NCBI RefSeq assembly: GCF_002161675.1
Contig: NZ_NFIH01000006.1
Coordinates: 62,001-126,000, forward strand
Direction of reading: 5' to 3'
DNA: 64,000 nucleotides
Source of the DNA: Pseudoflavonifractor sp. An44
GTDB taxonomy: Bacteria > Bacillota > Clostridia > Oscillospirales > Oscillospiraceae
Position 1 is the first letter of the stretch. Every line of letters starts with the position of its first letter. Made by a program: the position numbers and the translations under genes. Shown here piece by piece: positions 15,526 to 21,735 of this stretch. The notes below the pieces were generated by a model. The model ran no database searches, was not told the origin of the DNA, and saw nothing but the letters and a program-made list of their open reading frames with translations.

Positions 15526-16780
15526 TCTTTAACTCCTTTAAAAATCTTTGCTCTGAAACAATTTCTGTTCCTGCATAAGGGTTGCCAATTGCCTGGACAT
15601 CAGCAATAGTCCATCGACTACAAATGCAGTCTTTTTGCAAATCTACCATAATGTCGGTATCCATTGCAGCTAAGAGCGTATTTCCAGCAATTGAAGGTTG
15701 AATGTCAATATTATTTTTAATATTTTGTAGTGTAGTTTCCAAGGATCGCTGTGTATTTGCCCCAATAGATAAAAGGGTAGGGAGAACCAACTTGTTTTTC
15801 GCTTGTGACAGATGAGATTCGAAGATGATACCATCATGCTGTCTTCTTATTCCATCAGCGTTGCGGCTACAATGAAACGGGTACACAATATGTTTGCGAA
15901 GAGCATCGATTGATGCGTGTGATACATAATCGAATTCTGACCATTTATTAACTCCAGGATTGATAACCTCGATATATTTCCGAATGTCGTTTAGTCGTGA
16001 AAACTCCTCTTCAAGGCGGTGTATAACGCACTCGGGGTTACAAGAACGATTCTCTGGACAGTCATTTTCGCAATAATTAGGCACCAGATGACTGAGGATT
16101 TCTCCCAGATACCTGTATATTTCTTCCCTTTTACAGAATTCCATTTGCTCATACCCAGAAATCACTGTATCCTTCATGACGTTAACAAAATCAGTCAATA
16201 GGATTCGATAGTTTCTGTCACGGGAATTCTGATTGTGCATCATCGCAACCTTGCTTTCTAAAAAAACACAAAGCTTGGCGTATATAGTATATACGGTTTC
16301 GTCATTTACCACGAAAGGTGTTTCTTTGCATTTGGTCAGATATAGTTTAATTTCTTCGCGAATACAATTTGAACAGTTAACAATAGAAACCGTTTCCCCA
16401 TTATATTGATATAATTTAATATGGTTACGATATGTGTTGTCTTTATTGTTCCAATCAACTATGTCAATCGCAGAGACTAAAAAACATTGAGCCATATAAT
16501 TTCCACATTCAGCTTTGTGTCTGATAAGTTTTTGCGCAACACTTTCTTCTGATGAAGAAACTGTGTAATAACGATGCTTCTTTTGAGAGAGTACAGCCTT
16601 CACCTGATACAGAGCAAGTGTTGTGTCATTGTGCAAAATGGCGAAATCTTCTTGCCTTTCAAGCTCGATACTATATTCATCTACGCTATTGTTTTTGTTG
16701 ATTTCTTGCAATGCACATAAAATCGCCATTTTCCCCTGATAGTTAAATCCACTCCAAGAAGGAATAGCATCATTTCCCAT
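15512..16780 (-). CDS. Candidate nuclease effector of the ABC-ATPase conflict system
   Basis: A 422-residue protein, first in the operon. The N-terminus has the layout of PD-(D/E)xK-type effector domains of the DUF4297/Cap4 kind: GFNYQGKMAILCAL, then Glu39 and Asp45 in YSIELERQEDFAIL, then QVK at 59-61. Residues about 235-258 hold a cysteine cluster with spacing C-x3-C-x5-C-x3-C, a possible zinc site. The C-terminal region (about 270-422) would be the partner-binding domain. AAGGAG precedes the ATG. Cleavage of DNA upon activation by the ATPase is inferred from domain layout, not shown. Confidence 0.7.
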   Translation of the reverse strand: MGNDAIPSWSGFNYQGKMAILCALQEINKNNSVDEYSIELERQEDFAILHNDTTLALYQVKAVLSQKKHRYYTVSSSEESVAQKLIRHKAECGNYMAQCFLVSAIDIVDWNNKDNTYRNHIKLYQYNGETVSIVNCSNCIREEIKLYLTKCKETPFVVNDETVYTIYAKLCVFLESKVAMMHNQNSRDRNYRILLTDFVNVMKDTVISGYEQMEFCKREEIYRYLGEILSHLVPNYCENDCPENRSCNPECVIHRLEEEFSRLNDIRKYIEVINPGVNKWSEFDYVSHASIDALRKHIVYPFHCSRNADGIRRQHDGIIFESHLSQAKNKLVLPTLLSIGANTQRSLETTLQNIKNNIDIQPSIAGNTLLAAMDTDIMVDLQKDCICSRWTIADVQAIGNPYAGTEIVSEQRFLKELKNERH

Positions 16781-17271
16781 TGTTGTCGCTCCTTGTGTTG
16801 TTTGGGTATAAATATGTAGAATACTTAGAGCGGAAATAATGGGGTCCGATTGATCTAATGTGGTGTTTACCTAACTATATCACATGGGATGACCAATAAT
16901 TTGGACCTTATCTTATTGTACCAGAAATTTATACCGCTCAAATACACAAATATTAAATTGCTATGTCGATTTTAACACACTTGTCGAATAAATGCAATTT
17001 TTGGAAGAGTTTTATGTTCTGGAGGGGGCTTTCTGCTGCATCCAGCGGCAACTTCGTCATCTGGACTTCAACCTCGCTCAATAAGACAGCCAACCACTAA
17101 ATCAGCCCTATTTATAGGACCATTACGGACACAAAACTGCCCCTTGTGCAACACCAAAGTACATAATATAATAATAAATTGTAGAAAATCCAAAACTGAC
17201 CATGGGAAAAGTCAAACGACCACTTCCCCACCGTGATAATAGAGAAAACAAGAGGAACCGACTGTGGAGAT
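16781..17271. other. AT-rich intergenic region with a decayed gene fragment
   Basis: A 491-bp gap between the divergent effector gene and the hsdM remnant. It must contain the promoter of the three-gene operon, but I see no clear -35/-10 pair. Bases 17021-17069 read, on the minus strand, like residues of the zinc-ribbon protein encoded at 18673-19362 (VQMTKLPLDAAESPL against VQMMKLLLDTAGSHL), at about 78% nucleotide identity over 49 bp. This is a remnant of a second copy of that gene. Confidence 0.5.
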
Positions 17272-17443
17272 GTGAAGAAAGAGCAGGAGCGGGACGAGCT
17301 GCACCATGCCATCTGGACCATCGCCAACAAACTATGGAAGCTGTGGACGAGTGTGACCTTAAAATGTGCTGGTCACCATGTTCTATCGCTATATTTCGGA
17401 AAACCTTTGCAATTACATCCACAGCAGCGAAATTGAGGTGTAA
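17272..17443 (+). pseudogene. hsdM: Remnant of type I restriction methyltransferase gene hsdM
   Basis: GTG 17272 opens a frame giving KKEQERDELHHAIWTIANKL, which matches the N-terminus of HsdM proteins. The match continues in other frames as VDECDLK (family VDGWDFK) and then VLVTMFYRYISENLCNYIHS, ending at TAA 17441-17443. At least two frameshifts and a small deletion interrupt it. Everything after about residue 60 of a roughly 500-residue protein is missing. The methyltransferase is dead. Its position directly before rhuM is the typical hsdM-rhuM-hsdS order. Confidence 0.75.
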
Positions 17444-17447
17444 CTCC

Positions 17448-18491
17448 ATGCAGGACAAAGAAAATAAGTTGATTCGTTCTTCTGCTGCAGAGTACCTGAC
17501 CTTTGTAGCCGCCACCGGTGATACACAGCAGAGCTTTGAAATGCGGTATGAGGATGAAAATATCTGGCTGACGCAAAAAATGATGGCCACACTGTATGAT
17601 GTGGATGTCAGAACGGTCAACGACCATATCAAAAAAATCTATTCTGATGCTGAATTGGAAGAATCGGCAACTATCCGGAAATTCCGGATAGTTCAAACAG
17701 AAGGCACCCGTCAGGTGAATCGTGAAGTAAATCACTATAATCTACCCATGATTATTTCCGTGGGCTTCAAGGTCAACAATGAAAGAGCCGTACAATTCCG
17801 CAAATGGGCAAACGGAATCGTCAAGGATTATACCATCCAGGGCTGGGTGATGGATGAGGAACGCCTGAAAAACGGTGGAACGGTTCTGACCGAGAAATAC
17901 TTTGAGAAACAGCTGGAGAAAATTCGGGAGATCCGTCTTTCTGAGCGAAAGTTTTATCAAAAAATCACCGATATCTATGCCACTGCGCTGGACTATGACC
18001 CCAGCGCCAAAGCCACCCGCAGATTTTTTGCAGCGATACAAAACAAGCTGCATTACAGCGTCCATGGGCAGACAGCGGCAGAGGTGGTCTACAACCGTGC
18101 GGATGCCGAGAAAGAGCATATGGGGCTGACAAACTGGGACGGATACCCCGATGGAAAAATTCATAAATCCGATGTGGTAGTGGCAAAAAACTACCTGACA
18201 GAAGAAGAGCTGCACCAGCTGTCACGGCTGGTATCCGCTTATCTGGATTTGGCGGAAATTCAGGCGGAACGGAAAATCCCCATGACCATGGCGGACTGGG
18301 AACAGCGTCTAAATGGGTTTTTGACCATGTGGGATCGGGACGTGTTGCAGGATGCAGGGAAAATCTCGGCGGAAATGGCGAAAATCCACGCAGAAACAGA
18401 GTTTGAGAAATACCGCATTGTGCAGGATCAGCTCTATACCAGTGATTTTGACCGCTTCATGCTGGAGCACGGTGAGGGAATCATGGAATAA
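17448..18491 (+). CDS. rhuM: RhuM family protein
   Basis: A 347-residue protein of the RhuM family, named from a Salmonella pathogenicity island and often embedded in type I restriction loci. The N-terminal domain resembles a phage KilA/Fic-associated DNA-binding region (FEMRYEDENIWLTQKMMATL, VDVRTVNDHIKKIY, FRIVQTEGTRQVNREVNHY). The rest is helical, with the family segment LHYSVHGQTAAEVVYNRADA. ATG 17448 is preceded by GAGGTG 8 nt upstream; the longer open frame upstream is the hsdM remnant. It is the only intact gene of a destroyed restriction locus. The molecular function of RhuM is not established. Confidence 0.85.
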   Translation: MQDKENKLIRSSAAEYLTFVAATGDTQQSFEMRYEDENIWLTQKMMATLYDVDVRTVNDHIKKIYSDAELEESATIRKFRIVQTEGTRQVNREVNHYNLPMIISVGFKVNNERAVQFRKWANGIVKDYTIQGWVMDEERLKNGGTVLTEKYFEKQLEKIREIRLSERKFYQKITDIYATALDYDPSAKATRRFFAAIQNKLHYSVHGQTAAEVVYNRADAEKEHMGLTNWDGYPDGKIHKSDVVVAKNYLTEEELHQLSRLVSAYLDLAEIQAERKIPMTMADWEQRLNGFLTMWDRDVLQDAGKISAEMAKIHAETEFEKYRIVQDQLYTSDFDRFMLEHGEGIME

Positions 18492-18496
18492 GACGG

Positions 18497-18532
18497 TTGA
18501 AGGAACTGATTCAGCAGCTTTGCCCGGATGGG
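18497..18532 (+). pseudogene. hsdS: Remnant of the start of hsdS (type I specificity subunit)
   Basis: Immediately after rhuM, TTG 18497 begins LKELIQQLCPDG, the characteristic opening of many clostridial HsdS proteins (usually followed by VEYxxLG). Similarity stops after 12 codons and the frame closes near 18609. It is short, but its position fits an hsdM-rhuM-hsdS operon gutted by deletion. Confidence 0.55.
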
Positions 18533-18635
18533 CGCAGTTCGTGCATATCGGCAGAGTTGTACCTTATCGCCGTTTACAGAACGATTTTAGTACACTGTTA
18601 TCAAAGATAAGAAAACCTCGCAAAAAGCAGGAAGG

Positions 18636-18663
18636 CCCGGCCCGTGAATTGACACAGGCCGGG
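18636..18663 (-). terminator. Hairpin downstream of the zinc-ribbon gene
   Basis: CCCGGCC pairs with GGCCGGG across a 14-nt loop. On the minus strand it is followed by a pyrimidine stretch and TTTTT, ending the transcript of the gene at 18673-19362. Confidence 0.5.
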
Positions 18664-18672
18664 TTATTCCAT

Positions 18673-19362
18673 TTAGTCAAATCCTTCGAAATAGCGATTT
18701 TGAGTCAAAAGAGAATAGAGATGTTTTTTCAGCTCTGCTTCCCCAAACCAGTCACACGCATCCAACAAATCTTCCTGAATATCCCCTACATAGGCGCTCT
18801 GAAATAGCTGGCGGGCCAGACGGTCATCATGTTTCAGTTGTTTCAAAAGAGGAACCTGAACAAACTGATTTCGGCACAGATCGCACATATCCCATCTCAA
18901 CAGCTGCTCGGCCACCTCCGGTTCCTGGAGGTGGCTTCCTGCTGTGTCCAACAGCAGCTTCATCATCTGAACTGCGGTCTGGGGGTCGCTGTCACCGACT
19001 TCACATAGGAGATCCTGGGCGTCCATATCCTCCAGCTCCTCCGCCGTCCATCGCCGGACAGCATCGGGGAAGTCCGCAATCAGCAGATCCCGGCAGGCCC
19101 ACTCGTTTTCGGAGAAGTCCCAGCGGCGCACCATATCCACCAATTCTGTGCGGGTAAAATGGCGTGGCGGAGGCGTAGTGTCCTCCACAGAGACGGTGAA
19201 ACTCAACGTAATTTTGGGTGTACTTTTTTTGGTGGCCAGCTTGGCCTGTTCAGATGGAAACAGAGAGGAAATGTTCCCAAAATCCCCACACCAGCCACAC
19301 TCCCAGCGGTTTCCCCGCACCGTGACAGGACTGCCGCAGTGCGGACATCGGATTGTTGCCAT
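18673..19362 (-). CDS. Zinc-ribbon protein of unknown function
   Basis: A 229-residue protein opening with a four-cysteine zinc ribbon (CPHCGSPVTVRGNRWECGWC). A helical, acidic domain with many Trp, Leu and Asp residues follows; I do not recognise it. The open frame extends far upstream, but AAGGGGG precedes ATG 19362 and the zinc ribbon starts at once, so that start is used. A decayed fragment of a paralogue lies at 17021-17069. It interrupts the region where the 5' part of the integrase gene should be. Function unknown; an island cargo protein. Confidence 0.7.
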   Translation of the reverse strand: MATIRCPHCGSPVTVRGNRWECGWCGDFGNISSLFPSEQAKLATKKSTPKITLSFTVSVEDTTPPPRHFTRTELVDMVRRWDFSENEWACRDLLIADFPDAVRRWTAEELEDMDAQDLLCEVGDSDPQTAVQMMKLLLDTAGSHLQEPEVAEQLLRWDMCDLCRNQFVQVPLLKQLKHDDRLARQLFQSAYVGDIQEDLLDACDWFGEAELKKHLYSLLTQNRYFEGFD

Positions 19363-19458
19363 ACACAAGCCCCCTTTCTTTACCACCATTGTAACCGTTA
19401 TCTCCCGACGTGGCAAGTGTGGTGCCGACAGACGAAAAAGAAATTTACCTTGATGTAG

Positions 19459-19812
19459 TTGCAATACGTCTACGCTCATGTCAGCGATGAAATGCGTCAG
19501 AGAGCCGCAGACCGCATCGACCGGGGCATTGCCGGGGTGGAGCCACCCCCCAATCCAAAGCCCAGCAGACCAGCCACAGCCGTCCCCTTCCAGGCGGTGA
19601 AGGGCAAATACCGCAAGCCGGGAACCGGCTGTGTGACCCAGATCAACGACCACCTCTGGGAGGGACGCTACTCCCCCAAGGTCAACGGCAAGCGCATGGC
19701 CCGGAACATCTACGCCCCCACGGAGGCGGAGTGTGAGGAGAAGCTGGCAACACTGATCACAGAGATGAAACAGGAACTGGCCCTCCTCCGAGCTAAGAAA
19801 CCAGCAAGCTGA
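19459..19812 (+). pseudogene. Tyrosine integrase, C-terminal fragment
   Basis: The frame opens after a TAG (19456-19458) and encodes LQYVYAHVSDEMRQRAADRI, the end of a tyrosine-recombinase catalytic domain including the candidate nucleophile Tyr in the YAHV box. The C-terminal extension common in clostridial integrases follows (KPGTGCVTQINDHLWEGRYS, NIYAPTEAECEEKL). About two thirds of the protein, including the other catalytic residues, is absent. Its position near the intact tRNA end of the island is where the integrase belongs. The enzyme is non-functional. Confidence 0.8.
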
Positions 19813-19817
19813 GAAAA

Positions 19818-19857
19818 AGCCACCCTCCAGATAAAATACTCCTGGAGGGTGGCTCTT
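19818..19857. terminator. Terminator after the integrase remnant
   Basis: A perfect 13-bp stem (AGCCACCCTCCAG / CTGGAGGGTGGCT) with an A-tract before it and a T-containing tail after it. It separates the convergent integrase remnant and the DUF2442 gene. Confidence 0.75.
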
Positions 19858-19872
19858 GTATCAATATTTAAC

Positions 19873-20169
19873 TTAAATCGCTTCTCTGAGGGGATCCTCT
19901 ACAATGGGACAGGCCTCATACAGCTGGCATGGGTCAAGATCAATACAGGTACAAGGATCTCGGTTTCCGTCCACATCCCACGCCACCGTATCGTTTAAGA
20001 CGGTCAGCCGATCCCGGAAGAAGTCGGCATCCTGCAAGGGTGCAAACACGCCACCCTTTTGCACCAGTGGGGATGCGTCCAGAAGCCGCACGGTGCCATC
20101 GTGAAAATAGACGTAGACAGAGTAATTTTGTCCAGCCACAGCCTGGACAACCTTTGGGATCAACTCCAT
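19873..20169 (-). CDS. DUF2442 domain protein
   Basis: A 98-residue protein with the DUF2442 layout: an N-terminal VVQAVAGQNYSVYVYFHDGT strand pair and the central LDASPLVQKGGVFAPLQDADFFRD, followed by VLNDTVAWDVDGNRD. The C-terminus is acidic and cysteine-containing. It follows the DUF4160 gene by 14 nt on the same strand. These two families are very often paired and are listed as toxin-antitoxin-like. Which partner is toxic is not known from the sequence. Confidence 0.8.
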   Translation of the reverse strand: MELIPKVVQAVAGQNYSVYVYFHDGTVRLLDASPLVQKGGVFAPLQDADFFRDRLTVLNDTVAWDVDGNRDPCTCIDLDPCQLYEACPIVEDPLREAI

Positions 20170-20183
20170 AGCGGCCTCCTTTC

Positions 20184-20444
20184 TCAGATCAGGGGGTTAA
20201 TTCGATTCAGAGGCTTGGCATCCTTGGCCAATTCCCAGTTCTGCATCAGTTCGTCCCGATGCAGCTCACACCACGCCAGGACCAGCTTCAACTGCCGAGA
20301 TGGAAGTGCGCCCCGAATCACACAAGCAGACTGAATGTCCACCAATGCTTTGTTCCTGGCGTATTCCGCATGAAAATGGGGAGGATTGTGGTCACTGTAA
20401 AACATGGTGACCCTGATTCCATAGAACAGACTGATTTCCGGCAT
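20184..20444 (-). CDS. DUF4160 domain protein
   Basis: An 86-residue protein matching DUF4160: PEISLFYGIRVTMFYSDHNP, then the HFHAEY box, and a C-terminal LVLAWCELHRDELMQNWELA. Family members are small and lie upstream of DUF2442 genes, as here. The histidine-rich motif HNPPHFHAEY is the most conserved part. GGAGG-like sequence precedes the ATG. The pair may help keep the island stable, which is inference. Confidence 0.8.
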   Translation of the reverse strand: MPEISLFYGIRVTMFYSDHNPPHFHAEYARNKALVDIQSACVIRGALPSRQLKLVLAWCELHRDELMQNWELAKDAKPLNRINPLI

Positions 20445-20557
20445 CGTCAGCGCCTCCTCTCTTCATTCAGTATAGCAAACCAGAGGCATTTTTACAACCA
20501 AAATCGCCCCATCAATTTGAATTTCTCTCTGATCTGGAATCAAAGCGTTATTTTTCC

Positions 20558-20597
20558 TGTCTGTGACTAAACTGTGGTCAAAACGAATATGTGGTCA
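20558..20597 (+). repeat. Candidate integrase arm-type motifs, right end
   Basis: TGTCTGTGACT (20558) is followed by TGTGGTCA twice (20573 and 20590). The same TGTCTGTGACT ... TGTGGTCA pair occurs at 12340-12363 near the left end, in the same orientation. Shared short motifs inside both ends of an integrated element are typical of integrase arm sites, although a shared coding remnant is possible. Confidence 0.35.
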
Positions 20598-20631
20598 GGG
20601 CTCACCCTGTAAACACCTCGAAAAAGTAAAG

Positions 20632-20667
20632 AAAAACCGCCGTTTTCTCTCGAAAACAGCGGTTTTT
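20632..20667 (-). terminator. Terminator of tRNA-Val
   Basis: A stem of AAAAACCGC and GCGGTTTTT continued by GTTTT/AAAAC directly follows the tRNA 3' end on the minus strand. The near-identical duplicate at 12148-12182 marks the other island boundary. Confidence 0.8.
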
Positions 20668-20668
20668 A

Positions 20669-20715
20669 TGGTGGACGATACAGGACTCGAACCTGTGACC
20701 CCCTGCACGTCAAGC
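20669..20715 (-). repeat. attR: 47-bp direct repeat within tRNA-Val
   Basis: Identical to 12184-12230. It covers the tRNA from the anticodon loop to CCA plus the adjacent base. Crossover must have occurred within this block. Confidence 0.9.
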
Positions 20716-20745
20716 AGGTGCTCATACCAGCTGAGCTAATCGTCC
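20669..20745 (-). tRNA. tRNA-Val (anticodon GAC), CCA encoded
   Basis: On the minus strand: acceptor GGACGAT/ATCGTCC, TA at positions 8-9, D-arm GCTC/GAGC, anticodon stem CCTGC/GCAGG with loop TTGACGT (anticodon GAC), T-arm ACAGG-TTCGAGT-CCTGT, discriminator A and encoded CCA. All stems pair perfectly. Its 3' half forms the right attachment site of the island, and the gene was regenerated intact on insertion. Confidence 0.97.
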
Positions 20746-20845
20746 ATTGCTCACGGGAACGAATGCTATTATACATAATACTCCCTTTCTTGTCAACACC
20801 TTTTTTTCATGTTATACTTTTTTTATTCTATCCCGAGGTGATCGT

Positions 20846-21577
20846 ATGAAATACGCCCTGATAACCGGCGCCTCCGGCGGCATCGGCGCCGCCACCGCCC
20901 GCGCCTTCGCCCAGGCCGGGTACGGCGTGGCCATCCACGCCCACCGCAACGTGGACAAGCTCCACGCCCTGGCCCAGGAGCTCTCCGCCCTCTCCGTGCC
21001 CGTGTTGGAGGTGTGCGCCGACCTGTCCGATCCCGTCCAGGCCAAAACCATGGTTGACAATGTGTCAGAAAAATTTTGTCAACTTGACATTTTGGTTTGT
21101 TGCTCTGGCCTGTCCCATGTGGGTCTGGTGACGGACATTGACCCCCAGCAGTGGAGGACCCTCTTCGGGGTCAACGTGGACGGCATGCACTACTGCTGCC
21201 AGGCCGTACTCCCCCACATGGTCCACCGCAAAGAGGGGTGCATCCTCACCGTTTCCTCCATGTGGGGCCAGGTGGGGGCCTCCTGTGAGGTGGCCTATTC
21301 CGCCACAAAAGGTGCCGTCATTGCCTATACTAAGGCCTTAGCACAGGAAGTTGGCCCTTCAAACATTCGGGTCAACTGCATTGCCCCCGGCGTCATCGCC
21401 ACCGAGATGAACGCCCATTTATCCCCCGAAGACCTGGACGCTCTAGCTGACGAGACCCCCTTGGGCCGCATCGGAACGCCGGAGGAATGCGCCGCCTGCG
21501 CCCTGTTTTTGGCCTCGGATGGGGCCTCCTTTGTCACCGGTCAGGTGCTGGCTCCCAACGGCGGCCTGGTAATCTAA
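20846..21577 (+). CDS. SDR family oxidoreductase (FabG/YmfI-like)
   Basis: A 243-residue short-chain dehydrogenase. It has the NAD(P)-binding TGASGGIGAATARAFAQAGY motif, the NNAG-equivalent VCCSGLSH (altered from NNAG), and catalytic Ser and YxxxK in SSMWGQVGASCEVAYSATKG. The C-terminal GASFVTGQVLAPNGGL is typical. The short length and CCSG motif point to the YmfI group (reductase of 5-aminopentanonylated EF-P) rather than housekeeping FabG, but this is uncertain. ATG 20846 has GAGGTG 7 nt upstream; the open frame upstream is non-coding. It is monocistronic between the tRNA and a terminator. Confidence 0.82.
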   Translation: MKYALITGASGGIGAATARAFAQAGYGVAIHAHRNVDKLHALAQELSALSVPVLEVCADLSDPVQAKTMVDNVSEKFCQLDILVCCSGLSHVGLVTDIDPQQWRTLFGVNVDGMHYCCQAVLPHMVHRKEGCILTVSSMWGQVGASCEVAYSATKGAVIAYTKALAQEVGPSNIRVNCIAPGVIATEMNAHLSPEDLDALADETPLGRIGTPEECAACALFLASDGASFVTGQVLAPNGGLVI

Positions 21578-21603
21578 GACATTTTGTCGTCAGTATGCAA
21601 TAC

Positions 21604-21634
21604 AATGACCGTCCCACGTGGACGGTCATTGTTT
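21604..21634 (+). terminator. Terminator after the SDR gene
   Basis: A perfect 11-bp stem (AATGACCGTCC / GGACGGTCATT) is followed by GTTTATTTT. Confidence 0.85.
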
Positions 21635-21643
21635 ATTTTATAG

Positions 21644-21680
21644 GTTGACAATCTTGTGACCCAGGTCTATAATTGTCAAC
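21644..21680 (+). promoter_or_regulatory. Consensus promoter of livJ with overlapping operator palindrome
   Basis: TTGACA (21645-21650) and TATAAT (21668-21673) are both perfect and separated by 17 bp. A 9-bp inverted repeat GTTGACAAT ... ATTGTCAAC begins one base before the -35 box and ends just after the -10 box. This is an ideal position for a repressor. The same half-sites occur at 20790-20797 and 21053-21083. Confidence 0.8.
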
Positions 21681-21735
21681 AATCTTACCGATTCTCTTGC
21701 AGCGTGTTAAATCGGTAAAATGGGAGGTTGTTACA

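Larger units (their letters stand above)
12184..20715. mobile_element. Genomic island integrated at tRNA-Val(GAC)
   Basis: An 8.5-kb segment bounded by 47-bp direct repeats, with the intact tRNA at one end and the 3' fragment at the other, in the orientation produced by tyrosine integrases. Contents: a three-gene ABC-ATPase system, hsdM remnant-rhuM-hsdS remnant, a zinc-ribbon protein, an integrase C-terminal stump and a DUF4160/DUF2442 pair. The left half is markedly AT-rich against the GC-rich host sequence. There are no conjugation, replication or phage structural genes and the integrase is broken, so the element is probably immobile unless helped in trans. The body reads as a decayed defence island. 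Confidence 0.85.

Noticed and set aside
17202-17447. Extended N-terminus of RhuM
   Set aside because: These bases are the frameshifted hsdM remnant. The rhuM ribosome-binding site and ATG 17448 come after its stop codon.
19363-19653. 97-residue N-terminal extension of the zinc-ribbon protein
   Set aside because: The region is antisense to the integrase remnant, has no similarity, and a strong ribosome-binding site precedes the internal ATG at 19362 just before the zinc ribbon.
12184-20715. Integrative conjugative element or prophage
   Set aside because: No relaxase, type IV secretion, replication, capsid or lysis genes, and the integrase is truncated. A small decayed island fits better.
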